DNA of 64,000 bases from Planococcus sp. MER TA 32b (GTDB lineage Bacteria; Bacillota; Bacilli; Bacillales_A; Planococcaceae): assembly GCA_023715185.1 (NCBI GenBank), contig JAMCAN010000002.1, positions 1 through 64,000 on the forward strand, read 5' to 3'. A program made the position numbers and the translations under genes. The number at the start of each line of letters is the position of its first letter. The first letter of the stretch is position 1. Below are positions 21,479-28,928 of the stretch, piece after piece. Below the pieces are notes generated by a model. It did no database searches and had not been told where the DNA came from. It saw only the letters and a program-made list of their open reading frames with translations.

Positions 21479-21543
21479 TTGATGGCCGCCTTTACTGAGG
21501 GATTTTTAAAATATTATGCCATGATATGGGAATGAAGTAAATA

Positions 21544-21566
21544 CAAAAACTCCCGCAAGTCGGGAG
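21544..21566 (-). terminator. Terminator of the 77-aa gene
   Basis: On the minus strand ACTCCCG, loop ACTTG, CGGGAGT is followed by TTTTTG (21544-21566). Confidence 0.85.
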
Positions 21567-21800
21567 TCAGATCACTTTGCTTTGGTTGAGCTGAAGATCG
21601 ATCACGACAGCTGCTTCTTCGATTGTGTTGTAACGTTCGACTACGGAAGTTTCAAGGAACGTCAATTCCAGTACCGTTGTGTTGGGAACGCAGCGGGCGA
21701 TGATTAAATCCTTGTTTTCAAAAGTGAATGTCTGGGTGATGCGCACGTTATTGTATTGGCAAATCGTGCTGAGCAAATCACTGATATGGTTTATTTTCAA
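21567..21800 (-). CDS. Hypothetical protein, 77 aa
   Basis: Not recognised. The start is TTG at 21800, nine bases after a strong AAGGGAGGAG, which supports translation. The 77-aa product is a small alpha/beta protein: MKINHISDLL, then beta segments (VRITQTFTFENKDLIIARC, TVLELTFLE) and a helix ending in DLQLNQSKVI. No membrane helix or catalytic motif is seen. The good ribosome site and dedicated terminator make it a likely real gene, conserved or lineage specific. Confidence 0.65.
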   Translation of the reverse strand: MKINHISDLLSTICQYNNVRITQTFTFENKDLIIARCVPNTTVLELTFLETSVVERYNTIEEAAVVIDLQLNQSKVI

Positions 21801-22043
21801 TAGGATTCTCCTCCCTTAAATGGAAAGTGACTAAAGAAAGTCTGTAGAATCCACGGTTTTTTATTACCCTATGGACCAACAGTAACACTGTGAAGGGACA
21901 ATGAACAGCAGGAACGGTTTTTATTGAAAACAGGGGCACGGGCAGAGATGGCCGGACCGTGCTATAATGAGGAACTTGGGAATGCCGCAGCAAGTGGATG
22001 CCTGGAAAATGGAATTACCAATAAATTATAGAGGTGTAATAAA

Positions 22044-22259
22044 ATGAACAAAAGATGGACGATCGATAAAATAAGAGAGTTTACCGAAAAGAACTCAACC
22101 AGCAAGTTATTGTCGAAGGAATATCACGGATTTTCGCAAAAGCTGTTGTTTAAATGTGAATGCGGCAATAATTTCGAAAAGACTTTTACGAAGTTCAACA
22201 AGAATAACCAGCGCAAATGTGATGTGTGCCAGCCGCCGAAAGAGCCGCGCGGCGCATAA
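22044..22259 (+). CDS. Small zinc-ribbon-like protein, 71 aa
   Basis: A basic 71-aa protein with a CxC-N(about 20)-CxxC pattern: CECG at residues 38-41 and CDVC at 61-64, as in zinc ribbons. The KLLFKCECGNNFEKTF phrase resembles a short domain often found in phage or homing-endonuclease-associated proteins; this is an impression, not a search result. AGAGGTG precedes the ATG, and the gene ends at a terminator (22269-22313). It stands alone and is probably a nucleic-acid-binding protein, with function unknown. Confidence 0.7.
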   Translation: MNKRWTIDKIREFTEKNSTSKLLSKEYHGFSQKLLFKCECGNNFEKTFTKFNKNNQRKCDVCQPPKEPRGA

Positions 22260-22268
22260 TATTAAGAG

Positions 22269-22313
22269 GAAAGACGCTGATTTCCGTAAGTGGAGATCAG
22301 CGTTTTCTTTTAA
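22269..22313 (+). terminator. Terminator after the zinc-ribbon gene
   Basis: AAAGACGCTGATTTCC and GGAGATCAGCGTTTTC form a stem with loop GTAAGT, followed by TTTTA. Confidence 0.85.
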
Positions 22314-22484
22314 TTTAAAAAGATTGAATAATTAGATAATAATTGTTTACTTTAACTTGAGATGGGTGTAGAATATACGGAACAGGTGTTCTTATCGAGA
22401 GTGTTTGGCGTTCTTGTAATTTTTCGTTGACCGGACTCATTAGCCACGGATTATTCCTTAGTTTCAGAGGAAAGGGTGAGCAGA

Positions 22485-23480
22485 GTGAGAGGTGGAAGTT
22501 TGGAAGCGGCACCTGATTGGGCAATTGAAGCGAAAGGTCTTGTGAAGATTTTTGGCAAACATCGGGCCGTGGATGGCGTGGATTTGACCGTACGAAGAGG
22601 CACTGTATTCGGGTTTTTGGGGCCGAACGGAGCTGGCAAAACGACGACAATCCGTTTACTTGCCACTTTACTAAAGCCTGACGGTGGATCGGCACGGATA
22701 TTCGGCCATGATTTAAGCAAAGAAGGAGATGAAATCCGAAGCCGCATCAGTCTGACTGGCCAATATGCCTCCATTGATGAAGATTTGACCGGAATGGAGA
22801 ATCTGGTCATGATGGGCAGGCTGATGGGGTACGGGCGAGCTGCCGCAAAGGCGAGGGCAGCAGAACTTTTAAAAGCATTCGGGCTGCAGGAAGCGGCGAA
22901 ACGGCAAGTGAAGAATTACTCCGGTGGTATGCGTCGTCGCATCGATATCGCGGCCAGCATAGTTGTGACCCCTGAACTGCTGTTCCTGGACGAACCGACG
23001 GTGGGGCTGGATCCGAGAAGCCGGAACCAGGTATGGGATATTATTCGCGCACTGGTCGGAAGCGGCACGACGGTGCTGCTGACGACGCAGTATCTGGAAG
23101 AGGCAGACCAGCTGGCAGACCGCATTGCTGTCATCAACCAAGGCAAAATCATCGCCGAAGGAACAAGCAGTGAGCTGAAAGCTTCGGTCGGCACAGGCAC
23201 GCTGAGCCTTCAACTGGTCAACGCGGAAGACCGTCCGCGAGCAGTGAACATCCTGGAAGATAAGCTGTCCGCTGCTGTCCGTTCAATGCCCGATTCCACC
23301 TCATTGACGGCTCAGATCAACGATTCGTTTCTCGTCGCGGATGCTTTAAGTGAACTGGCAAGAGAGCGAATTGCCGTAAGTGATTTTTCATTCGGACGGC
23401 CAAGCCTCGACGAAGTATTCCTGACATTAACCGGACATGAAGCCGCGCAAGAGGCACAATCCGAGGAGGGCGTATCATGA
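22485..23480 (+). CDS. DrrA-like daunorubicin-resistance type ABC ATPase
   Basis: A 331-aa ATPase with Walker [10 protein letters not shown], signature [10 protein letters not shown], Walker [17 protein letters not shown] and the [16 protein letters not shown] switch typical of DrrA, plus a C-terminal regulatory domain. The start is uncertain: GTG codons at 22476 and 22485 are both in frame, and 22485 has better spacing from AAAGGGTG. It is coupled to the permease by an ATGA overlap at 23477. It likely powers export of a hydrophobic drug or lipid. Closest relatives are often annotated as daunorubicin resistance, without proof of substrate. Confidence 0.85.
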   Translation: MRGGSLEAAPDWAIEAKGLVKIFGKHRAVDGVDLTVRRGTVFGFLGPNGAGKTTTIRLLATLLKPDGGSARIFGHDLSKEGDEIRSRISLTGQYASIDEDLTGMENLVMMGRLMGYGRAAAKARAAELLKAFGLQEAAKRQVKNYSGGMRRRIDIAASIVVTPELLFLDEPTVGLDPRSRNQVWDIIRALVGSGTTVLLTTQYLEEADQLADRIAVINQGKIIAEGTSSELKASVGTGTLSLQLVNAEDRPRAVNILEDKLSAAVRSMPDSTSLTAQINDSFLVADALSELARERIAVSDFSFGRPSLDEVFLTLTGHEAAQEAQSEEGVS

Positions 23481-24319
23481 CGGGCTATATCGAACAAAGA
23501 GAAAAAGAAGCAAGCGAACTGCGGCTTAACGAATCGATCGCTTCAAGTGACCGGCCAAAACCGCCAAGCGCTGTTGCTTCCACTTTAACTTTCGCCACAA
23601 GGGCATTATTGCGCATTAAGCACGTTCCTGAGCAGATGTTTGATGTTACAGTTTTCCCGGTTATCTTCTTATTGATGTTCACCTATTTATTCGGCGGGGC
23701 GATTGCGGGATCGACGGAAGAATACCTTCAATTCCTGCTGCCCGGAATCTTGGTGATGACGGTTGCCCAAATTACGATGTATACCGGAATTGATTTGAAC
23801 AACGATATCCGCAAAGGGATATTTGACCGTTTCCGAACGCTGCCTATCTGGCTGCCGTCTGCACTGATCGGATCGCTGCTGGTCGACGTCGTCCGTTACT
23901 CGATGGCTTCCGTGATTATGATCACGCTTGGATTTGCGCTCGGTTTCCGTCCGGAAGGCGGCCTGATGGGCGTAATGGGTGCCATTGCGTTGATTTTGGT
24001 GTTCTCTTTCAGCCTGTCGTGGATTTGGACGGTCTGCGGTTTGATTGTGCGTTCGGAGAAAGCTCTGATGATGATCAGCTTTATGGTGCTGTTCCCGCTG
24101 ACATTCGTCAGTAACGTATTCGTCGATCCGCGGACTTTGCCGTCATGGCTGGAAAGCTTTGTCGATGTCAATCCGATTTCGATTCTGGCTACGGCCGTGC
24201 GCGGCGCCATGCACGGAACGGTGACCACACAGCAAGTGATATTGGTGCTCATTGTTTCCGTGATCATGACGGCGATATTCGCGCCGATCACTGTCTATCT
24301 GTACCGGAATAAGAAATGA
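23477..24319 (+). CDS. DrrB-like ABC-2 permease
   Basis: A 280-aa ABC-2 permease with a cytoplasmic N-terminal stretch of about 50 residues and then six predicted helices. [13 protein letters not shown] near residue 114 is the coupling-helix region shared by DrrB proteins, and [18 protein letters not shown] lies in the last third. It overlaps the ATPase gene by four bases and forms a two-gene exporter. A hairpin follows at 24326-24359. Confidence 0.87.
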   Translation: MTGYIEQREKEASELRLNESIASSDRPKPPSAVASTLTFATRALLRIKHVPEQMFDVTVFPVIFLLMFTYLFGGAIAGSTEEYLQFLLPGILVMTVAQITMYTGIDLNNDIRKGIFDRFRTLPIWLPSALIGSLLVDVVRYSMASVIMITLGFALGFRPEGGLMGVMGAIALILVFSFSLSWIWTVCGLIVRSEKALMMISFMVLFPLTFVSNVFVDPRTLPSWLESFVDVNPISILATAVRGAMHGTVTTQQVILVLIVSVIMTAIFAPITVYLYRNKK

Positions 24320-24325
24320 ACCGCA

Positions 24326-24359
24326 GAAACGCTGATTCCCATGTGAGGAATTGGCGTTT
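24326..24359 (+). terminator. Terminator of the DrrAB-like operon
   Basis: AAACGCTGATTCC pairs imperfectly with GGAATTGGCGTTT, followed by a short T-rich tail. Confidence 0.65.
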
Positions 24360-24437
24360 TGTATTATGAGCCCTGCCCCGACTGAGTATGCTATCATGAA
24401 AGAAGATAAATATGCTTAGGCTACTGGAGGTTTCACG

Positions 24438-24947
24438 ATGGATAATAACGATATTCTGATCCGGCTGCGGTACGCGCTGGATATTAAAAATAATGATATG
24501 GTGGAGATTTTTAAACTCGGTGGCATCCAGCTGACGAAGGAAGATGTGCAGAAAGTGCTGACAAAGTCGCCGGAACGCGATGAAGATGCAGACGACAGCA
24601 TATTCACTGAAAGCGCGAACGAAGATCATATTCCGGTGGACAATGCGATGCTTGAGTCGTTCCTGAACGGCTTCATCATCCATAAACGCGGACGCCAGGA
24701 AGGGCAGACGGGGACACCGCCCCTGACGAACGAGCCATCGAAGAATCTGCTGCTGAAAAAAGTGAAGATTGCACTGCAATTGACGAGCGAAGATATGCTG
24801 GAAATCATGCAGCTCGCCGGCGTGACGGTTTCAAAAAGTGAAATGGGCGGTTTATTGCGTAAGCAGGGCCATAAGAATTACAGTCTCTGCGGCGACCGCT
24901 ATGCGCGCAATTTTTTGAAAGGTCTGGCCATCAAATATAGAAAATAA
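24438..24947 (+). CDS. DUF1456 family protein (YehS-like)
   Basis: A 169-aa protein with two copies of a helical unit: NDILIRLRYALDIKNNDMVEIFKLGG (residues about 4-30) and LLLKKVKIALQLTSEDMLEIMQLAG (about 105-130). Each is followed by a segment containing a short basic loop and FL-GF/L-K ending. This duplication is the DUF1456 signature, known from E. coli YehS. No catalytic residues are apparent and the function is unknown. TGGAGG precedes the ATG. It is a single-gene unit with a terminator at 24956-24983. Confidence 0.85.
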   Translation: MDNNDILIRLRYALDIKNNDMVEIFKLGGIQLTKEDVQKVLTKSPERDEDADDSIFTESANEDHIPVDNAMLESFLNGFIIHKRGRQEGQTGTPPLTNEPSKNLLLKKVKIALQLTSEDMLEIMQLAGVTVSKSEMGGLLRKQGHKNYSLCGDRYARNFLKGLAIKYRK

Positions 24948-24955
24948 GACGATTC

Positions 24956-24983
24956 AACCGCATCTTTTTGGTGCGGTTTTTAT
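24956..24983 (+). terminator. Terminator after the DUF1456 gene
   Basis: AACCGCA (24956-24962) pairs with TGCGGTT (24972-24978), followed by Ts. Confidence 0.85.
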
Positions 24984-25109
24984 TATAGGCAGATCAGCAA
25001 TTTCAAATGGAATAAAAGACAATAATTTCTATGGGACGAGGCTGTTTTTATTCGCGGGAATCGGTATGATTATGAAAAAGATCCGAATTGGAAAAGGGGA
25101 TGGAACGGG

Positions 25110-25925
25110 ATGGATTTTCTGCCGCCGACTTTGAAAAAGCTGAAGGCGTTTGATGAATTGTTGCAAAAGAAGGGCTTGTCGCTCGATGACAGCATTGGGC
25201 TGCAATGGGCGGACAGTTCGATGGCGTATGACCAGACGCCTTACGATGTACTGCCGTTCATGAGCCCTGGAGTGGACGGGATTCATATCGGGCTGCTGAC
25301 GGATTTTGGCAAAGTGACGGATCTGGAAGAAGCGTTTGTCGTGTGTGTGCACCCGATGGAAGCGCCGGATTCGCTCAAATTGCTGGCGCGCAATCCGAAG
25401 GAATTTGTTGACTTTCTTTACAGCGACCGAAATTTGACGATGCTGTATAACTTCATGATGATCGATTCGGATGAGCAGTATGAGGCAATAGTGGAGGAGG
25501 CGGAAAAAGATTACATGGAATCCCCAGAGCTGGCGGCAGCGCGTAATCGAATGCTGACGATGATGCAGGAATATATGGGCTGTAAGCGGATTGAAAATGT
25601 CTATGCATATGTTGAGGATGCAGCGGCGTCGCGTCGCGGGCAGATAGTGCTGCCGACTAACGACGGGATAGGGGTAGCTGCATTCAATAAAACCGATGCT
25701 GATTTGCGGGTTTATGCAGTTTCAGGAGATGATGGGATCAATCTGGATGAAGTGCAGGCGTTTTTCGCGTCGGCTCCTTTGGAAAGCAAGTTGGCTTTTA
25801 TTCGCGACGCGCAGCATGCAGGTTTGATCAATAATGAAACACCATTGAAAGAATTTATCATGTCAGAGCTAAAGAAGATGGGGATGGACGCGGAAGTTGA
25901 GCGTTTGAAGAGTCTCGATTGGTAG
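25110..25925 (+). CDS. Hypothetical protein, 271 aa
   Basis: Not recognised. It is soluble, acidic and without a signal peptide. The N-terminal half (to about residue 115) has the look of a small immunity-type or SMI1-like alpha/beta fold (GIHIGLLTDFGKV, AFVVCVHPMEAP), but the match is weak and I do not assign it. The C-terminal quarter is helical, with a short amphipathic end (MSELKKMGMDAEVERLKSL). A purine-rich GGAACGGG precedes the ATG. It is followed by an unusual 21-bp tandem repeat. Confidence 0.7.
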   Translation: MDFLPPTLKKLKAFDELLQKKGLSLDDSIGLQWADSSMAYDQTPYDVLPFMSPGVDGIHIGLLTDFGKVTDLEEAFVVCVHPMEAPDSLKLLARNPKEFVDFLYSDRNLTMLYNFMMIDSDEQYEAIVEEAEKDYMESPELAAARNRMLTMMQEYMGCKRIENVYAYVEDAAASRRGQIVLPTNDGIGVAAFNKTDADLRVYAVSGDDGINLDEVQAFFASAPLESKLAFIRDAQHAGLINNETPLKEFIMSELKKMGMDAEVERLKSLDW

Positions 25926-25947
25926 AAATGTTGAAGTGGAATTGCTA

Positions 25948-26031
25948 ATGGACAGTAAATGGCCTGTAACGGACAGTATTTCATCCATAATGGACAGTAT
26001 TGCGGCTTTAATGGACAGTAAATCCATAAAA
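25948..26031. repeat. 21-bp tandem repeat, four units
   Basis: Four units begin at 25948, 25969, 25990 and 26011, exactly 21 bp apart. Each opens with ATGGACAGTA (ACGGACAGTA in unit 2), is followed by two A or T bases, and has a variable remainder of about nine bases. It starts 23 bp after the stop of the 271-aa gene. The intergenic region continues to 26224 with a weaker CGACC-centred repetition. Confidence 0.85.
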
Positions 26032-26224
26032 TAGAAGTAACTAGCTGAAAAACTTTATAGAATACGTCTAAGCAAGACTAAAAAGAATTCAAAATCGACC
26101 CAAACAATCAACAGCGACCAAAAATCCCTTAATCACGACCTGATATCTATAAAAACTTTAACTCTCATGCCAAGGGGTATACAATCTACACTAATTAATC
26201 CTCGAACCTGGAAGGGGGAGTTGC

Positions 26225-27190
26225 ATGGAGCGGGAACAGAAAAGCTGTTGTTCAGCCAGCCGGCAAGATTTCGCGGCGACTGAAAAATTAACCGGAATAG
26301 ACGGATTCCCATCCAGCCACCAAGGGAAGAAGTTACGCTTTCCCGAAAAAATGGTGCGTATCGGAGGCGGCACATTCTTGATGGGTACGGATGATGAAGA
26401 AGGTTTTTCGGCTGATCGCGAAGGGCCGGTAAGAGAAGAATACGTGAAGCCGTTTTTGATGGACAGCCATACAGTGACCAACGCGGAGTTTGCGGTATTC
26501 ATCAAGGAAACGGGTTACATCACGGAGGCTGAACGTTTCGGCTGGTCGTTCGTGTTTTATAAATTTATTGCCAGGGATATTCAGGTTGATGTGCGGCAAG
26601 TGGCGGCGACTCCTTGGTGGTTCGCGGTGGAGCAGGCGTATTGGCATCAGCCGGAAGGACCGGGTTCATCAATCAAAGACAGAATGGACCATCCTGTGAT
26701 CCATATTTCGTGGAATGATGCGCTGGCTTTCGCCAATTGGGCAGGCAAGCGATTGCCGAGTGAAAGTGAATGGGAGTTTGCGGCGCGCGGCGGACTTGTG
26801 CAGCAGAAATATCCGTGGGGCAATGAGTTGACGCCGAACGGGGAACATTATTGCAATATCTGGCAAGGCGCGTTTCCGAATTTGAATACGATGGAAGATG
26901 GCTATACGGGAACGGCGCCCGCTGTTTCGTTTCCGCAGAATGGATTCGGACTCTATAATATGGCGGGCAACGTATGGGAATGGTGTTCGGATCCATTTGA
27001 GCAGCAGCGAGAGAAAGAATCCCGCCAAGAAAATATTCACCGGGCCATGCGCGGCGGCTCATATTTATGCCATGAATCCTATTGCAACAGGTACCGGGTG
27101 GCGGCGCGCACATCGAATACAATGGACAGTTCGGCTGGCAATATCGGGTTCAGATGCGCAGCAGCTATCGAAATGGAGGGATCGATTTGA
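26225..27190 (+). CDS. Formylglycine-generating enzyme (sulfatase-modifying factor)
   Basis: A 321-aa FGE that oxidises the sulfatase active-site cysteine to formylglycine, using copper and oxygen. The FGE-sulfatase fold is evident from PEKMVRIGGGTFLMGT (residues 40-55) through HPVIHISWNDALAFANWAG (156-174) and GNVWEWC. The catalytic pair Cys282 and Cys287 is intact in RGGSYLCHESYCNRYRVAAR, as in human SUMF1. The first 40 residues include an extra CC of unknown role. It overlaps the sulfatase gene by one base at 27190, and that gene encodes the CxPSR motif it needs. Confidence 0.93.
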   Translation: MEREQKSCCSASRQDFAATEKLTGIDGFPSSHQGKKLRFPEKMVRIGGGTFLMGTDDEEGFSADREGPVREEYVKPFLMDSHTVTNAEFAVFIKETGYITEAERFGWSFVFYKFIARDIQVDVRQVAATPWWFAVEQAYWHQPEGPGSSIKDRMDHPVIHISWNDALAFANWAGKRLPSESEWEFAARGGLVQQKYPWGNELTPNGEHYCNIWQGAFPNLNTMEDGYTGTAPAVSFPQNGFGLYNMAGNVWEWCSDPFEQQREKESRQENIHRAMRGGSYLCHESYCNRYRVAARTSNTMDSSAGNIGFRCAAAIEMEGSI

Positions 27191-28482
27191 TGGAGAAAAT
27201 GAATATTCTGATGGTCATTTCACACGATACTGGTCGGCATTTAGGGACATATGGGCGAAAAGTCGAAACACCGGAACTGGATAAGATTGCAGAAGAAGGG
27301 ATCCAATTCGATAATTATTTCTGCTCACAGCCTCAGTGCAGCCCCAGCCGCGGCAGCATTCTGACAGGGAAATACGGCCATAACCACGGCTTGATGGGAC
27401 TTACCCACCTCGGGCACACGATGAAAAGTGACGTAAAAACGATTCCATCCGAGATGAAAAAAGCGGGATACGACACTTCGCTGTTCGGTTTTTTCCATGA
27501 ATCGATCGATGGCGTCTACGAAGGGGAAAAGCTGGGCTACGATCATGTTGTGACAGTGCCCGGCAACGCGGCGGAAAAAGTCACGGATCAGCTGGAAAGT
27601 TTTTTGAAAGAGCGCACCGTTTCACAAAATGAAAAGCCATTCTATGCGTCGGTCGGATTTGAAGAAACGCATCGGCCGTTTGATGGTTTCGAGCCGGATC
27701 CGGTTGATAGCGTTGAAGTGCCGCCGTATCTGCCGGACACGAAAAAAGTCCGGGAAGACATCTCTCTTTTTCAAGGCTCGGTCAAAGAACTCGACCGGTC
27801 GGTGGGCCGGATCAAGAAATTGCTGGATGACACAGGACTCGCAGACAACACGGTCTTGATTTATACAACGGATCACGGCATCGCGTTTCCACGGGCAAAA
27901 GGGACGCTGCTGGATGCGGGGCTGGAAACGGCTTTGCTCATCCGGTTTCCAAAAGGGATGATGACAGAAGGAGGCAAGCGGGATGAATTGCTGTGCAATA
28001 TCGATTTGATGCCGACCTTGCTTGAGATTGCAGGGGGAGAAGTGCCGGAAGGAATCGACGGCTACAGTTTTCTGCCTTTATTGAAGCAGGAGGATTACAA
28101 GGAGCGGAATCATTTCTTTTGCGAATTGACCTGGCATGACCGCTACCATCCGATGCGCGGCATACGGACTAAGGATTATAAATATATCCGGAACTTTGAA
28201 GACGGACCGAAAGTTTATCTTCCATATGATTTGTATACGAGCCTTTCGGGCGAAGAAGTGCGGGAGGAATATGCCGTTCCGAATTCGAAAGAGGAATTGT
28301 ATGATTTAAAACAAGATCCGCTGGAGCAGCACAACCTGGCCGGAGATCCGGACCTTGAAGATGTGCTGGTGGAGCTCAGGGAACGTGTCGCAAATTGGAT
28401 GGCTGAAACGGAAGATCCTTTGCTGAAAGGACCGGTGCCGGGGACGGAAGCGGAAGAATGGAAGCGATATCGAGATAAATAA
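27190..28482 (+). CDS. Cys-type sulfatase
   Basis: A 430-aa alkaline-phosphatase-superfamily sulfatase. The active-site motif is Cys50-Ser-Pro-Ser-Arg54 (QCSPSRGSILTG), the site for formylglycine. A metal-ligand region at the N-terminus (ISHDTGRHLGTYG) and the TTDHGIAFP metal site near residue 226 resemble heparan N-sulfatase-like enzymes more than arylsulfatases. There is no signal peptide, so it acts in the cytoplasm on an imported substrate. The frame extends to 27082 inside the FGE gene, but TGGAGG ten bases before ATG 27190 fixes the start. The substrate is unknown. Confidence 0.9.
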   Translation: MEKMNILMVISHDTGRHLGTYGRKVETPELDKIAEEGIQFDNYFCSQPQCSPSRGSILTGKYGHNHGLMGLTHLGHTMKSDVKTIPSEMKKAGYDTSLFGFFHESIDGVYEGEKLGYDHVVTVPGNAAEKVTDQLESFLKERTVSQNEKPFYASVGFEETHRPFDGFEPDPVDSVEVPPYLPDTKKVREDISLFQGSVKELDRSVGRIKKLLDDTGLADNTVLIYTTDHGIAFPRAKGTLLDAGLETALLIRFPKGMMTEGGKRDELLCNIDLMPTLLEIAGGEVPEGIDGYSFLPLLKQEDYKERNHFFCELTWHDRYHPMRGIRTKDYKYIRNFEDGPKVYLPYDLYTSLSGEEVREEYAVPNSKEELYDLKQDPLEQHNLAGDPDLEDVLVELRERVANWMAETEDPLLKGPVPGTEAEEWKRYRDK

Positions 28483-28490
28483 CTGGAAGA

Positions 28491-28518
28491 GCTGTCGGCA
28501 GATGCGGGCAGCTCTTTT
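28491..28518 (+). terminator. First sulfatase terminator copy
   Basis: GAGCTGTCGGC and GCGGGCAGCTC region around 28489-28514 with TTTT following. The second copy at 28649-28679 has GAGCTGCCG / CGGCAGCTC and five Ts and is the stronger one. Confidence 0.75.
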
Positions 28519-28519
28519 C

Positions 28520-28607
28520 GACGAAGCTAGCGAAGCGATGCAGGAGCACGGGTTTTAGTTAGCTCAGCGCAAGCCACCGGCAAGCGAAGCTGTTTTGCGG
28601 AATATCG
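28520..28607 (+). repeat. Structured intergenic repeat, copy 2 (partial)
   Basis: The 5' part (GACGAAGCTAGCGAAGCGAT and following to GCACGGGTTTT) is almost identical to 50147-50182, and the 3' part (GCGAAGCTGTTTTGCGGAATATCG) matches the end of copies 1 and 3. It keeps only one arm of the central hairpin (TTAGCTCAGCGCAAGCCACC), so it is a shorter or rearranged version. Confidence 0.7.
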
Positions 28608-28713
28608 ATTATGAAAAGTATTTTTTCAACTTAGATAAATAACTGGAAGAGCTGCCGACTGAAACCGGCAGCTCTTTTTCATTTTTCAGCAAGCAGGTAA
28701 AAAGAAGTATCCA

Positions 28714-28742
28714 TTGACTATTAAAAAAGAAGGATTTATACT
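28714..28742 (+). promoter_or_regulatory. Strong promoter of the GH65 operon
   Basis: TTGACT (28714-28719), 17-bp spacer, TATACT (28737-28742). It leaves a leader of about 180 nt before the first gene. Confidence 0.8.
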
Positions 28743-28745
28743 AAA

Positions 28746-28759
28746 TGAAAACGCTTAAT
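28746..28759 (+). promoter_or_regulatory. cre-like or LacI-type operator at the GH65 promoter
   Basis: TGAAAACGCTTAAT differs from the cre consensus TGNAANCGNWNNCA in the last two bases. It lies right after the -10 box, where binding of CcpA or the operon's own LacI regulator would block transcription. Confidence 0.45.
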
Positions 28760-28799
28760 ATACAGAAAATACTAAATACATAGTCGATTCAACTGACAC

Positions 28800-28869
28800 G
28801 AGAGATGGTATGGTTTACAGACAATTAAAACGGTCCAGCGAAAACCTCAACAGCCCATCTCTCTTTTTT
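28800..28869 (+). terminator. Leader terminator (candidate attenuator) of the GH65 operon
   Basis: GAGAGATGG (28800-28808) pairs with CCATCTCTC (28855-28863), directly followed by six Ts. The 46-nt loop contains an inner stem, GGTTT (28812-28816) with AAACC (28842-28846). It sits between the promoter and the first gene, so transcription must pass it. No BglG-type antiterminator gene is in the window. Confidence 0.7.
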
Positions 28870-28880
28870 AGGGCAAAACT

Positions 28881-28890
28881 AAAACGTTTT
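28881..28890. promoter_or_regulatory. LacI-family operator candidate
   Basis: The perfect palindrome AAAACGTTTT with central CG, typical of LacI-family half-sites, lies 38 bp before the first GH65 start. The LacI regulator encoded in the same operon is the obvious candidate binder. Confidence 0.45.
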
Positions 28891-28928
28891 CGGAAATCTG
28901 GGCAACACCAGCAAAGGGGGTGGCTTTG

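Larger units (their letters stand above)
28473..28679. repeat. Duplicated gene end and terminator flanking a repeat element
   Basis: 28473-28518 (from AGATAAATAACTGGAAGAGC, including the sulfatase stop, to GCAGCTCTTTT) recurs at 28633-28679 with a few changes, offset by 160 bp. Each copy contains a hairpin followed by Ts (GAGCTG...CAGCTC, TTTT), so the sulfatase gene has two terminators in tandem. Between them lies repeat copy 2. Confidence 0.85.

Noticed and set aside
25948..26031. CRISPR array
   Set aside because: The units are 21 bp with a 10-bp conserved part and no spacers of protospacer length, and no cas gene is near. The same applies to 40425-40504.
27082..27189. Upstream extension of the sulfatase frame
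   Set aside because: It lies inside the FGE gene, and TGGAGG supports the start at 27190.
28800..28869. LicT/SacT-type RAT antiterminator site
   Set aside because: GGTTT and AAACC ends are suggestive, but the conserved internal bases of RAT are absent and no BglG-type gene is in the window.
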